From: an uncultured Bacteroidota bacterium
GTDB lineage: Bacteria > Bacteroidota > Bacteroidia > Chitinophagales > Saprospiraceae
Direction: 5' to 3'
DNA: 35,283 nucleotides
Assembly (NCBI GenBank): GCA_903933805.1
Contig: CAIZLM010000063.1
Span: forward strand, 1-35,283
Notes under the pieces: generated by a model
Told to the model about the DNA's origin: nothing
The model's input: only the letters and a program-made list of their open reading frames with translations
Database searches by the model: none
Made by a program: the position numbers and the translations under genes
Shown: positions 1 through 9,416 of the stretch, one piece after another
Position numbering within the stretch: the stretch's first letter is position 1
Layout: each line of letters begins with the position of its first letter

Positions 1-183
1 GCTGGATAGTTACCGGTTGTCCATAGCTGATGACCATTAAATTAATATTCCTTCACTAACTTTAACCCAAAAAATTCCGGTAGTGCTTTGTTTTAGTGGT
101 TTTGAATCACCAAAATTCAGCCCGATAATCCTACGCGATATCCATGAAAAAGTAGCTCCAATAACTTATTCAACAATTGATCT

Positions 184-3100
184 ATGCGTTCATTAACACT
201 TTCATTGTTATTCTTTATCACATTCAGTGTCATTTCTTACAGCCAGGCGGTGGATACACTTTCCATTTCAAAGTACCTGGACAGCCTCAACTGGGTAAGC
301 CAAAACCTCTACAAACAACAGAATTTTGACAAAGCACTTGAAATCAATACTACTGCAGAAAAAATGGCACTTGAGACTTTTGGGCCGGTATCCAACAAAT
401 ACTCCAACTGTATTGAATTAAAAGGGACCATTTACGTCGTAAAAGGGGCGTACCCAGAAGCTGAAAAATGCTACTTGGAAGCCAAGTCCATCCGGGAAGC
501 TTTACAGGGTAAGCATCATCCGCGGTATCCGGCAAGCGTCAACAACTTGGCGGTTTGTTATTTAAAAATGGGCGCCAATGAAAAAGCAGAGCCTCTTTTC
601 GTCGAATCCCTGGAAATACAAGAGAAATCAGCCGGAAAAGACAACCCCAGCTACGCCAAAAGCCTGAATAACCTGGCAAACTTATACCGGATTATGCGGC
701 AATATGAGAAGGCGGAACCGCTGTACCTCCAGTCGAAAATGATTTTGGAAAAAACAGGCAACCAAGAAAATCAAGAATATGCGCGGTGCCTCAACAACCT
801 GGGAGAGCTTTACGATAAAATTTCCCTTTTTGAAAAGGCTGAGCCGCTCTTACTCCAAGCCAAAACCATTCGGGGTGCAACCATTGGAAAAGACAATGCA
901 GAATATTCTACGAGCCTGACCAGTCTGGCAGTGCTCTATGGGAAATTGGGCAATTATGAAAAAGCTATACCACTTTGCCAAGAAGCGCTGACCATTCGGG
1001 AAAAAAAACTCGGCAAAGAAAGTGTCCGCTACATCACAACCCTCAATACACTGGCCGTTTTATACACCCAAATGGGTAATAATGATGTGGCCGAGCAATT
1101 GTACCTCGAAGCCAAGGCGCTGCAGGAAAAGGTGCGGGGCAAAGTCAATTCTGAGAATGTTGTGGTGCTCAACAACTTGGCCAACTTATACCTCGACCTG
1201 AGAAGATTTGATAAAAGTGAGCTGCTCTATCAGGAAGCCTTGGCCATCTGGGAAAAAACACCCGATAAAGACCTGTCAAATTATGCCACAAGCCTCAATA
1301 ACCTAGCAGAATTTTACGCAAAAATGGGCCAGTATGAAAAAGCTAGTCCCTTTTACAGCGAAGCCATCGCCATGGAATTTAAAGCCGTTGGTAAAGAACA
1401 CACAAACTATCCCCTCATGCTCTTGGGAAAGGCCAATGTGTGTGAAAAACTATTCCAATACGATGCTGCTGCAGCGCTGATGTTGGAAATATCCGAATTG
1501 GAAAAAGCCCCTCTTCTGAAAGGAATATCTTACCTATCAGAAAATGAACTTGCCCTCTTTCGTGAAAAATACCAATCTAGTGGCAACCGATTTTCATCAT
1601 ACATGCTCAAACGCCTGGACAAAGGCGTCGATTTGGGCGTCCTCCCTGCCATCAACTACGACCACCAGCTATTCCAAAGAGGCTTTCTGCTCACGGCTGC
1701 AGGAAGATTAAATGTTCTGGCCTCCCTCACCCCTGAAACAAAAGAGCTGACCATCCGACTCAAGGGCTATCAGCGACAACTCGCTGCGGAATACTCAAAA
1801 GCAATTGCCGAACGGAACAACGTGAATGAACTGGAAGAAAAAGTGAATGAACTGGAAAAATATCTCAGCCGACTGGTGGCTGGGTACAATGACGCCATCC
1901 AACAAGTCAAGTGGCAAGAGGTTCAAGCTGCCCTGAAACCAACAGAAGCAGCCATTGAGTTCATCCATTTCAAAGCCGATTTCTTCAATAATTTAGACAG
2001 TACGGTATATGCCGCACTAATCCTGCGCCCCGGCGCTTCCCAACCTGCGTTCGTTCCGCTGTTTGAAGAAAAACAACTCGACTCCCTACTGTTTTACGTG
2101 GGTAAACGAAGTGATATCCACATCAAAAAACTCTATTCCGCAACCAATACGGCCGTCAACAAACAGCAAAAATCCCTGTATGACCTCATTTGGAGTCCCC
2201 TCGAAAAAAATCTTGCCGGGGTACAATCCATTTACTTTTCCCCATCAGGACTTCTGTACCGACTAAACTTGGCGGCAATTCCATGCGGAACCGATTCCGT
2301 TGTAGCCAATAAATACAAGTTGGTTGAACTGGGTAGTACCCGACAACTGGTGGTACCCGAGCAAGCAATAACCACCAATAAGGATGCTGTACTTTTCGGC
2401 GGTATCAAGTATGAAATGGCCAATTCGGTCGCCGATTCAACCGGCATCGGTGTGTTGGGGTCGATCTCAAGGGGATCCTTGGATTTTTCTCAAACAGACT
2501 CTACGCTGCGCATTGGTACTTGGGGTACACTCCCCTACTCAGAAAAAGAGATCGCAAGTATTGGCAATATTCTGAAAAAATCAGGCTTGAAACCGCTAGT
2601 TTTTGAGGGCAGTTCCGCCACAGAAGAAGCTTTTAAATCCCTGGGAATTGGCAACAAACCATCTCCCAGGGTGTTGCACATCGCAACCCACGGTTTTTTC
2701 TACCCCGACCCAAAAATAACCCAACAAAAAAACCAATTAGGCGACCCCGTTTTTCGAACCAGCGATCACCCCATGATTCGTTCCGGACTGCTGCTCGCCG
2801 GCGCCAACCAAGCTTGGAAAACAGGCAAACCACTGCGGGAGGGCATGGAAGATGGCATCCTCACGGCGTACGAAATCAGCCAAATGAACCTGTCAAACAC
2901 AGAACTGGTGGTGCTGTCTGCCTGCGAAACAGGACTGGGCGATATTCAAGGGAATGAAGGTGTCTATGGGCTCCAGCGGGCTTTTAAAATTGCCGGCGCT
3001 AAGTACCTGATCATGAGCTTATACAAAGTGCCCGACCGGGAAACAGCAGAATTTATGGCTGTTTTTTACAAAAAATGGCTGAAAGACAAGCTGCCAATCC

Positions 3101-3186
3101 CCGATGCATTCTGGGCCACTCAAAAAGAACTGCGAAAACGGTTCCCCAATCCCTACGCTTGGGCTGGCTTTGTTCTGTTGGAGTAA
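184..3186 (+). CDS. Secreted TPR-repeat CHAT-domain (caspase-like) protein
   Basis: The 1000-residue protein starts with a Sec signal peptide (about residues 1-22, ending near SYSQA). At least eight 42-residue tetratricopeptide repeats follow (about 60-430) with the recurring NNLA.LY...G.YEKAEPLY pattern. A helical linker (about 560-620, ELEEKVNELEKYL) leads to a C-terminal CHAT domain (about 680-1000). The CHAT His is in HIATHGFF (His836) and the Cys in VLSACETGLG (Cys914), so the caspase-like dyad is intact. CHAT proteins of this type are cysteine peptidases or their relatives; TPRs usually bind a partner. The signal peptide points to the periplasm or exterior. Substrate and partner are unknown. 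The stop codon lies inside the first base pairs of a palindromic element that follows directly. Confidence 0.9.
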   Translation: MRSLTLSLLFFITFSVISYSQAVDTLSISKYLDSLNWVSQNLYKQQNFDKALEINTTAEKMALETFGPVSNKYSNCIELKGTIYVVKGAYPEAEKCYLEAKSIREALQGKHHPRYPASVNNLAVCYLKMGANEKAEPLFVESLEIQEKSAGKDNPSYAKSLNNLANLYRIMRQYEKAEPLYLQSKMILEKTGNQENQEYARCLNNLGELYDKISLFEKAEPLLLQAKTIRGATIGKDNAEYSTSLTSLAVLYGKLGNYEKAIPLCQEALTIREKKLGKESVRYITTLNTLAVLYTQMGNNDVAEQLYLEAKALQEKVRGKVNSENVVVLNNLANLYLDLRRFDKSELLYQEALAIWEKTPDKDLSNYATSLNNLAEFYAKMGQYEKASPFYSEAIAMEFKAVGKEHTNYPLMLLGKANVCEKLFQYDAAAALMLEISELEKAPLLKGISYLSENELALFREKYQSSGNRFSSYMLKRLDKGVDLGVLPAINYDHQLFQRGFLLTAAGRLNVLASLTPETKELTIRLKGYQRQLAAEYSKAIAERNNVNELEEKVNELEKYLSRLVAGYNDAIQQVKWQEVQAALKPTEAAIEFIHFKADFFNNLDSTVYAALILRPGASQPAFVPLFEEKQLDSLLFYVGKRSDIHIKKLYSATNTAVNKQQKSLYDLIWSPLEKNLAGVQSIYFSPSGLLYRLNLAAIPCGTDSVVANKYKLVELGSTRQLVVPEQAITTNKDAVLFGGIKYEMANSVADSTGIGVLGSISRGSLDFSQTDSTLRIGTWGTLPYSEKEIASIGNILKKSGLKPLVFEGSSATEEAFKSLGIGNKPSPRVLHIATHGFFYPDPKITQQKNQLGDPVFRTSDHPMIRSGLLLAGANQAWKTGKPLREGMEDGILTAYEISQMNLSNTELVVLSACETGLGDIQGNEGVYGLQRAFKIAGAKYLIMSLYKVPDRETAEFMAVFYKKWLKDKLPIPDAFWATQKELRKRFPNPYAWAGFVLLE

Positions 3187-3261
3187 CTTGGTTAGCGTGG
3201 TCGCGTCTGGCCCAAAAAGGTCACTTTTTTTGTCTCAGACGCGACCACGATAACCAGTTAC
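3183..3261 (+). mobile_element. Palindromic GTAA-ended MITE-like element, copy 1
   Basis: A 79-bp element whose ends are near-perfect inverted repeats of about 26 bp (GTAACTTGGTTAGCGTGG on the left, the complement ending AACCAGTTAC on the right). The centre holds the GGCCC-AAAAA-GGTC hairpin and a run of seven T. The left end overlaps the stop codon of the CHAT gene, so the element can act as its 3' hairpin. No clear target duplication flanks this copy. Confidence 0.88.
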
Positions 3262-3272
3262 GTAAAATCATT

Positions 3273-3350
3273 GTAACTGGTTAGGTGGCACGCTGTCTGG
3301 CAAAAAATGGCCACTTTTTTGTCTCAGACGCGACCACACTAACCAGTTAC
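3273..3350 (+). mobile_element. Palindromic GTAA-ended MITE-like element, copy 2
   Basis: A 78-bp copy beginning GTAACTGGTTAGGTGGCACG and ending CTAACCAGTTAC. It lies 11 bp after copy 1. The 11-bp sequence GTAAAATCATT occurs immediately before (3262-3272) and immediately after (3351-3361) this copy. That could be a duplication formed with the element or a tandem duplication of element plus flank; it is longer than the 8-bp duplications of other copies. Confidence 0.9.
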
Positions 3351-3405
3351 GTAAAATCATTTAAATCAAATAAATCACTTTAATCATAGTTTAATTTGTG
3401 CGGCA

Positions 3406-4257
3406 TTGAAAAAAAATCGATTTTTGAGCCGACGTAATACAACAAAGATGGTAGCTGGATTAAAACGACTTTATTGGAAAATAATAAAATGGACGGAGGG
3501 CGACTTGGGTGTTCCAATACGATCTGACGTCCCGCTGGAACGTTTGGATTCGCCCTACGGTGGCTGGATCATTCCGAGAGGTCGTTTGAAAAGCAACGCT
3601 GTATGTTACTTGGTTGGAGCAGGTGAAGACATTTCTTTTGACCTTGCCGTATCCGACCAATATGGTTGCGCTGTGCATATTTTTGACCCTACCCCCCGCG
3701 CCGTTGAACATGTGCTAGCCACCAAGTCCAAGCTCAGCCAACGTCAACCGATGCCCTGCGCAACCAGCCCCTCCGGTTATTATCCGGAAGCCGACCCTGA
3801 TACGGCCTTGCTGATGCAGCTACATCCATTCGGTATTTGGTCTGAGGATAAAACGCTCCGTTTTTTTGCCCCCAAAGAGCAAGCGCACGTCTCCTACTCG
3901 CTTGTTAATTTACAAAAGTCAGACAACTTTATGGAGGTCCCTGTCAGGCGACTTTCTGGCGTTATGCGCGAATTGGGCCACCAACAAATAGATTTGTTAA
4001 AAATTGATACCGAGGGCGCGGAATATCAAATTCTGGAGGCCATGTTGCAAGATCAATTGGAAGTGAATATAATCTGCATTGAGTTCGATGAAACAGCTTC
4101 CAACCACATTGATCGACATTACCTGCGTCGAATCAAACAAACACTGACCGCGCTGATGCAAGCCGGTTACACGGTGGTGGCCAAGGAGCCTGACTGCCGA
4201 AACTACACATTGATGCACGCACGGTGCTTCTCCGCCGACCAAACGCCGCCGAAATGA
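3406..4257 (+). CDS. FkbM family methyltransferase
   Basis: A 283-residue SAM-dependent methyltransferase of the FkbM type. The SAM-binding start is seen in CYLVGAGEDISFDL (about residues 66-79) followed by the acidic HIFDPTPRA strand. The family signature DLLKIDTEGAEYQIL is at about 197-211. FkbM enzymes O-methylate sugars or polyketides; the neighbouring glycosyltransferase suggests a surface glycan substrate, which is inference. The start is uncertain: TTG at 3406 opens the longest frame, and ATG at 3448 is the first ATG. No convincing ribosome-binding site decides between them. The stop overlaps the next start (ATGA), so the two genes are probably translated together. Confidence 0.85.
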   Translation: MKKNRFLSRRNTTKMVAGLKRLYWKIIKWTEGDLGVPIRSDVPLERLDSPYGGWIIPRGRLKSNAVCYLVGAGEDISFDLAVSDQYGCAVHIFDPTPRAVEHVLATKSKLSQRQPMPCATSPSGYYPEADPDTALLMQLHPFGIWSEDKTLRFFAPKEQAHVSYSLVNLQKSDNFMEVPVRRLSGVMRELGHQQIDLLKIDTEGAEYQILEAMLQDQLEVNIICIEFDETASNHIDRHYLRRIKQTLTALMQAGYTVVAKEPDCRNYTLMHARCFSADQTPPK

Positions 4258-5474
4258 CTATATTACTGCTTACAACGTATCCGCATGGTGGCGCGGGTAT
4301 GGCATGCCGCAGGTTGCAAAAGGCATTGCAAGCTGAAAATGAGACGGTTGATCTACTCACTTCGAGTCAACTTGGCCACAAATGGCCTTTTTATGCCGAA
4401 AGGTTGTCTTTTTTACCCTTTGAGCGCAATAAATCCGTACGTTTTTCTTTTTCCCCAGCCAATTTTGGGCACAACCTGATACACCATCCTTTGGTGCAAC
4501 AAGCCGATGTATTACACTTGCATTGGGTAAACCAAGGCTTTTTATCCCTGGAGAACATCCGACAATTGGCCGCTTTGAACAAACCCATCATTTGGACGCT
4601 ACACGATATGTGGGCATTCACCGGAGGTTGTCATTACAGCGGTGAATGCCAACACTATCAACACAGTTGTGGGAATTGTCCCTTTTTGCGTCGGCCGGGG
4701 AAAGATGATTTTTCACACCGCATCTGGCAACGAAAAAAAGATACATTTCCGGACAATATCCAATTTGTCACCTGCAGCAATTGGCTGGCGGAACTGGCAA
4801 AAAGCAGCAGTTTATTGGGCGATTCCCCTATTTTATCCATTCCAAACCCCATTGATATCACTGTCTTTAAACCGCTAGCACACCGTGAACGGTTGTCGTT
4901 TCGAAAAAAACTAGGCATTGCCCCTGATTCCATCTTGCTGCTTTTTGTCGCCATGAAAATTGGAGACGCCCGAAAAGGCTTTCAATACCTCTTGGAAGCA
5001 CTGGTATTGTTACAGGATTCCCATCCGGCATTAAAGGTTGAAATACTGGTGATGGGCAAATCCAATCCTGCTGATTTAGCCGTACTACCCTACCCTTTTC
5101 ACAATCTGGGCATGGTACAAGATGCCCGGGAAATCGCCGCAATTTACGGTGTTGCAGACACCTTTGTAATTCCATCGCTGGAAGATAACCTGCCCAATAC
5201 GGTCATGGAATCCATTGCCTGTGGCACACCGGTTGCCGGATTTAGAACCGGCGGAATTCCTGAAATGGTTGAACACAAACGCGAGGGATACCTGGCCGCG
5301 CCATGCGACAGTACAGCACTTGCAGCAGGTATCTATTGGATGAACACGGACGAAACTCGGTATGAACAATTGCGCCATGCCGCCCGACAAAAAGCCCTAG
5401 AACACTATGCCAATCCCGTGGTGGCAGCCCAGTACCTCGCGTTGTACCGGCGCCTGCTGGACACGCAGCCCTGA
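4254..5474 (+). CDS. Glycosyltransferase family 4 protein
   Basis: A GT-B fold glycosyltransferase of about 406 residues. The start is taken at ATG 4254, which shares ATGA with the stop of the FkbM gene; the upstream extension has no support. The N-terminal nucleotide-fold half has TTYPHGGAGMACRRL and HLHWVN. A Cys-rich stretch (GGCHYSGECQHY, then CGNCP) is typical of a subgroup of GT4 enzymes. The C-terminal donor-binding half has PSLEDNLPNTVMESIACGTP with the EX7E-type glutamates. It most likely transfers a nucleotide-sugar residue in surface polysaccharide or glycolipid synthesis. Donor and acceptor cannot be read from sequence. Confidence 0.9.
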   Translation: MTILLLTTYPHGGAGMACRRLQKALQAENETVDLLTSSQLGHKWPFYAERLSFLPFERNKSVRFSFSPANFGHNLIHHPLVQQADVLHLHWVNQGFLSLENIRQLAALNKPIIWTLHDMWAFTGGCHYSGECQHYQHSCGNCPFLRRPGKDDFSHRIWQRKKDTFPDNIQFVTCSNWLAELAKSSSLLGDSPILSIPNPIDITVFKPLAHRERLSFRKKLGIAPDSILLLFVAMKIGDARKGFQYLLEALVLLQDSHPALKVEILVMGKSNPADLAVLPYPFHNLGMVQDAREIAAIYGVADTFVIPSLEDNLPNTVMESIACGTPVAGFRTGGIPEMVEHKREGYLAAPCDSTALAAGIYWMNTDETRYEQLRHAARQKALEHYANPVVAAQYLALYRRLLDTQP

Positions 5475-5506
5475 TGTGTTTCACAGCGGTGAATGGCGCT
5501 CAGATA

Positions 5507-5997
5507 TCAGTCAATGATCAACGACAGGTCATAATGATACTGCGGGGGTTGGGTATAGTCGAGGCTCAGTTGAATAACCGGGATAGTGGCAAGGGGATAC
5601 AGGTGTTTGACAACAGACCATGCGCCATGGTCTAGCCCCCACTGCTCATCCAATCCCACCGATGTTTTGGTGATGCAGTGTTGCGTCTCTTTTGCCCGTT
5701 GTGGACTTTCCGGAGCAGGATACCGCACTAGAACAACGCTTCCGGAAAACCTCCGAAATCATGGATTGTACGGGGGTATTCCATGGCCGTCACAAAAGTT
5801 CCTCGGGTTTCTCAATGGGCCGATACACACAAAATAACAAGGGGAGTGGGTATTTCTCCGCCAATTTTCCTAAACCCCGCCACGAATTCATTTTCCTCGA
5901 TGGCATTCATGGGACTCCCATGCCCCAAAAACAGGACAGGCATGGCAATCGTGTTGCCGAAGGTATCTGAAATTTGACTTAAACTATTCATTTTCAT
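5507..5997 (-). pseudogene. Decayed YgiD-like (4,5-DOPA dioxygenase family) extradiol dioxygenase
   Basis: Reading the minus strand from ATG at 5997 gives an N-terminus with MPVLFLGHGSPMNAIEEN and then VILCVSAH, the two early His motifs of class III extradiol dioxygenases of the YgiD group. Where the family has Trp after VSAH there is a TGA (5812-5814). Reading on in frame gives ETRGTFVTAMEYPRTIHDFG, then a second in-frame stop (5728-5730) and a frameshift into VRYPAPESPQRA through LDYTQPPQYHYDLSL, ending at 5507. The rest of the protein, with the later metal-binding His residues, is missing. With one nonsense change, one frameshift and a lost C-terminus, the gene is inactive. Confidence 0.88.
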
Positions 5998-6031
5998 AGC
6001 GTTGTGGAATTGTAAAAACTTGCGTCCTATT

Positions 6032-6108
6032 GTAACTGGCTTGGTGTCACGTGGTTTGTCCCAAAAAGGCCCATTTTGGGCTAGACAGAGTGACACTTCC
6101 GTCGTTAC
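6032..6108 (+). mobile_element. Divergent copy of the palindromic element, copy 3
   Basis: It begins GTAACTGGCTTGGTGTCACG and ends GTGACACTTCCGTCGTTAC, with the same CCCAAAAAGGCCCATTTT core as the other copies. The arms have drifted and no target duplication is left. The right end overlaps the stop codon (6105-6107) of the TrpF-like gene on the minus strand, as copy 1 does at the CHAT gene. Confidence 0.75.
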
Positions 6109-6758
6109 TTCCACACACTGTTAAAGAATTTTTCCAATTTATATGGATCAAGTTTTTTATCCGTTCTAACGCCACTGCACAAGTCAAGCCCAAAAGGTTG
6201 AACCTGCTCAATTGCCTGTCTCACATTATCGGCATTTAGTCCTCCTGCAAGAAAAACTGGCACATTGGATTGTTCTACGATTTTTCTACTCAGTGTCCAA
6301 TTATGAACCCTACCAGTACCACCAAGTTCTTTAATGGTCAGCGTTGGGTTGCCGCTGTCCAAAAGCAATGCATCAACCGAATGTGACATTTCAATGGCTT
6401 CATCCACTGATCGCTCGTCCATAACATGTATGACTTGTACGATTTTAATGCTTGGCAATGCTGTTCTAATGGCGTCATACGTACCTTGCTGGAGTGCATC
6501 AACCATTTGAATCGTGTTGGTCAATGTCTTTTTGTGGTGCTGTACAATATCGTCTGCCGAAGTCTCACTGGTCAGCATAAATGTTGCAATTGCCGGCGGG
6601 ACTGATTTCGCAATTGTCATGATTTCCTCGTCTGTTATGATGCCAGGACCACTTGGCATATTTGCGACAAGCCCCAAGGCCGCAGCCCCAAAATCAATGG
6701 CCAGTTTAGCTTCCTGAATCGAACTAATACAGCAGATTTTAACCCTTGTTATAGTCAT
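6105..6758 (-). CDS. trpF: Phosphoribosylanthranilate isomerase (TrpF) family protein
   Basis: A 217-residue (beta/alpha)8-barrel of the TrpF family, the usual family length. The catalytic Cys region reads RVKICCIS (Cys9) in place of the usual KICG. The general acid Asp is in LLLDSGNP (Asp134). GGTGRVHNW and FLAGGLNADNV are the phosphate-binding and late-strand motifs, and LDLCSGVR stands where TrpF has the SSGVE motif. TrpF isomerises phosphoribosylanthranilate in tryptophan synthesis. No other trp gene is nearby and the motifs are somewhat divergent, so it may be a paralogue with another substrate. The upstream 180 bp are shared with the divergent ccoI gene. Confidence 0.8.
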   Translation of the reverse strand: MTITRVKICCISSIQEAKLAIDFGAAALGLVANMPSGPGIITDEEIMTIAKSVPPAIATFMLTSETSADDIVQHHKKTLTNTIQMVDALQQGTYDAIRTALPSIKIVQVIHVMDERSVDEAIEMSHSVDALLLDSGNPTLTIKELGGTGRVHNWTLSRKIVEQSNVPVFLAGGLNADNVRQAIEQVQPFGLDLCSGVRTDKKLDPYKLEKFFNSVWK

Positions 6759-6874
6759 TGGAAAGTGGTTTTGATAAAGTAGTTGGTTTGAATTGTTTTC
6801 TGACAGTCAATGACATGTTTTTCGTTCAAAAAGTGGGCGCATTTGTATGGAGGCCTGCGATAATCACCATCTTG

Positions 6875-6890
6875 GGTGACGATCATCACC
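6875..6890. promoter_or_regulatory. FNR/CRP-type palindrome upstream of ccoI
   Basis: GGTGACGATCATCACC is a 16-bp palindrome with perfect GGTGA/TCACC half sites and a 6-bp spacer, the geometry of CRP/FNR-family sites. Its centre is about 41 bp upstream of the start predicted from the -7 box at 6913-6920, the position expected for an activator touching RNA polymerase. Confidence 0.6.
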
Positions 6891-6912
6891 TTTTCTAAGG
6901 CCACCGTCTCAA

Positions 6913-6920
6913 TACTTTTG
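6913..6920 (+). promoter_or_regulatory. Bacteroidota -7 box for ccoI
   Basis: TACTTTTG fits the TAnnTTTG -7 consensus of Bacteroidota. It would start a transcript near 6924, about 14 bases before the ccoI ATG. No clear -33 element is seen, which fits dependence on an activator at the palindrome upstream. Confidence 0.55.
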
Positions 6921-6937
6921 GGACAAAATTCACTGGT

Positions 6938-9409
6938 ATGGCCTCGTCAGTACTACTACAACCCCGACAAGAAACGAAGAACAAGGTGCTTTGTTATCAT
7001 TGTCATGAAGAATGCCTGGACGCTCCCCTTCAAATGGCAGACAAAATTTTTTGTTGTGAAGGGTGTAAAATGGTGTTTCAGATATTGAACGAGCATGGTC
7101 TCTGCAATTTTTACAACATAGAGGGTACCATTGGGATAAACCTAAAAAACGCGAAGAGCGCCACCGCATACGCCTATCTCGATGACTGGGAAGTTCAAGA
7201 AAAGCTGTTGGAATTTTGCAGCGCAGAGTCGAGCCAAGTGACCTTTTACCTACCACAAATGCACTGTGTAAGTTGTATATGGTTGTTGGAAAACCTGTAC
7301 AAACTGGATGCTGGCGTTTCGCATTCGAGGGTAAATTTCTTAAAAAAAACACTCACAATTGTTTTTAATCCGGCCGATACGACCCTGCGCAAACTTGCGT
7401 CTATGTTGAACTCGATCGGCTATGGCCCTGAAATCAACCTCGGTGATGTTGACAAAGTAGCAGCGCCCAAAATAAGCCGCACTTTGGCGTACCAACTTGG
7501 CTTAGCAGGTTTTGCATTTGGCAATATTATGCTGTTTAGTTTTCCGGAGTATGTGGGGATGGATGAAGACACCTTTCGCTGGTTTGCAGATATTTTTGGC
7601 TATCTGAGTATTGTATTAGCGATTCCTGTTTTGCTGTTCAGCGCGAAAGACTATTTCATAGCTGCGTGGCAAGGCCTTCGGACAAGGCAGTTAAACATCA
7701 ATATTCCACTGTGTCTGGCCCTTGCCTCGCTTTTTGGCCGGAGTATCTGGGAAATTACCACCCACACAGGCGCTGGTTATCTCGATTCATTTGCTGGTCT
7801 CACTTTTTTGCTGCTCATTGGGCGTTGGTTTCAACAGCATACTTGGCATCAGTTGTCATTCGAGCGGGATTACAAGTCGTATTTTCCAGTTGCTGCTACG
7901 GTAAAAAAAGGCGACTCGGAGCAGCCGGTTCCGATCCATCGACTTGTACCTGGCGACATCATTGTGGTGCGCAGTCAGGAACTTATTCCGGCCGATGGCA
8001 TATTGTTGAGAGGCCCTGCTTTGGTTGACTACAGTTTTGTGAGTGGAGAGGCCAATCCGGTGCGCGTAAACTCCGGTGAACGTATTTTTGCGGGAGGCAA
8101 GCAAGTTGGGCAGAGCATTGAGGTGTCGCTGACGCGTCGGGTATCACAAAGTGGTCTCACCCGTTTGTGGAATGACATGGCATTCAAAGAAGCCCCAAAA
8201 GGCACAACAACCAAGTTGGCAGATCAGGCCGGCAGAATATTTTCTTGGATCATACTAACTGTTGGCGGCGGCTCATTGCTGTACTGGGGTGTATGGGAAC
8301 ACAATGCCACCACTGCATTGAATGCATTTACCGCTGTAATGATTGTCGCATGCCCCTGTACCGTTGCGCTCTCGATTCCATTTACACTGGGCAACATCCT
8401 ACGGATACTTGGCAGACATCGTTTTTACCTGAAAAACATCACCGTTGTGGAAGCTTTTTCTTCCATTGATTCCGTGGTATTTGACAAAACCGGAACCATT
8501 ACCAACGTTGCGCAACAAGAATTTACATTTCAAGGCAAACCGCTGGGCTATGCTGAAAAAGTGGCCATTAGATCATTAACCAAGCATTCAGCGCATCCCC
8601 TGAGCAGGCGCATCTATGAATCGATGCCGCAAATACCGGTAGAAAAACCTGATTTTTTTGAAGAAATACCGGGCAAGGGCATCTTGGGGACGGTCCATGG
8701 CGTTGCCGTAAAAATAGGCTCTTCCGAGTATGTAACAAACCCACACGACAACCCTCAAGTCGCTGAAAAATCAGGCGTCTTTATCTCGATCAACGACCAA
8801 TACCTCGGATATTACGAGGTAATAAGCCGTTTCCGCGATGGGCTGTCAGAGGTACTCGCCTTTTTCCGGCAAGATACCAAGGCCGGCCAACAACCATCCA
8901 CGGTCAATACATGGCTACTTTCCGGTGATCACGCCCAAGATATCCGGAGCCTTTCGCCCTTTTTCCCTGAATCCGACACCATGTTGTTCAACCGTAATCC
9001 ACACGACAAACTACATTTCATCAAAAAGCTTCAAAACATGGGGCAAAAAGTGATGATGATCGGCGATGGGCTCAATGACTCCGGTGCGCTTCGCCAAAGT
9101 GATTTGGGTATCGTGGTGGCTGAAAACACCAACAACTTTACACCTGCCTGCGATGCCATCATACACGCAGAAGAGTTTAGCAACCTCCCAAAATTCGTTG
9201 CACTGGCCCAAGCCGGGGTGAAAATCGTGCGGTGGTCTTACGCCGTTGCCCTGACCTACAATATCATTGGGTTGAGTTTTGCCGTCAGCGGCCAGCTTTC
9301 ACCCCTAATTGCTGCTATTTTAATGCCTGTCAGTTCTATTTCCATCGTACTGTTTGGGGTTGGATTGGGCAACTTAAACGCTAGAAAGTTACGGCAACCA
9401 TCCTCTTGA
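6938..9409 (+). CDS. ccoI: Copper-transporting P1B-type ATPase for cbb3 oxidase assembly (CcoI/FixI)
   Basis: An 823-residue P1B ATPase. The N-terminus carries a Cys-rich domain typical of CcoI-type pumps (CYHCHEEC, then CCEGC; about residues 19-50). A heavy-metal-associated domain with MHCVSC follows (about 107-112). Membrane helices include the metal-site motif CPC (Cys472-Cys474). The phosphorylation motif DKTGTIT starts at Asp516, SAHPLS is the nucleotide-binding HP motif, and GDGLNDS is at about 709-715. CcoI exports copper from the cytoplasm for insertion into CcoN. The cbb3 genes lie about 17 kb away in this window, so ccoI has its own promoter here. A histidine kinase gene follows after 19 bp. 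Confidence 0.92.
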   Translation: MASSVLLQPRQETKNKVLCYHCHEECLDAPLQMADKIFCCEGCKMVFQILNEHGLCNFYNIEGTIGINLKNAKSATAYAYLDDWEVQEKLLEFCSAESSQVTFYLPQMHCVSCIWLLENLYKLDAGVSHSRVNFLKKTLTIVFNPADTTLRKLASMLNSIGYGPEINLGDVDKVAAPKISRTLAYQLGLAGFAFGNIMLFSFPEYVGMDEDTFRWFADIFGYLSIVLAIPVLLFSAKDYFIAAWQGLRTRQLNINIPLCLALASLFGRSIWEITTHTGAGYLDSFAGLTFLLLIGRWFQQHTWHQLSFERDYKSYFPVAATVKKGDSEQPVPIHRLVPGDIIVVRSQELIPADGILLRGPALVDYSFVSGEANPVRVNSGERIFAGGKQVGQSIEVSLTRRVSQSGLTRLWNDMAFKEAPKGTTTKLADQAGRIFSWIILTVGGGSLLYWGVWEHNATTALNAFTAVMIVACPCTVALSIPFTLGNILRILGRHRFYLKNITVVEAFSSIDSVVFDKTGTITNVAQQEFTFQGKPLGYAEKVAIRSLTKHSAHPLSRRIYESMPQIPVEKPDFFEEIPGKGILGTVHGVAVKIGSSEYVTNPHDNPQVAEKSGVFISINDQYLGYYEVISRFRDGLSEVLAFFRQDTKAGQQPSTVNTWLLSGDHAQDIRSLSPFFPESDTMLFNRNPHDKLHFIKKLQNMGQKVMMIGDGLNDSGALRQSDLGIVVAENTNNFTPACDAIIHAEEFSNLPKFVALAQAGVKIVRWSYAVALTYNIIGLSFAVSGQLSPLIAAILMPVSSISIVLFGVGLGNLNARKLRQPSS

Positions 9410-9416
9410 AATTGCA

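Noticed and set aside
3262-3361. The 11-bp direct repeat around copy 2 as a standard target duplication
   Set aside because: It is three bases longer than the 8-bp duplications at other copies, so a tandem duplication of element plus flank is equally possible.
5480-5493. TTCAC-AGCG-GTGAA as a terminator after the glycosyltransferase gene
   Set aside because: A five-pair stem with no T-run is too weak to call.
5586-5977. Plus-strand open frames of 64-92 codons between 5586 and 5977
   Set aside because: They are antisense to the decayed dioxygenase, whose minus-strand protein remnants are clear.
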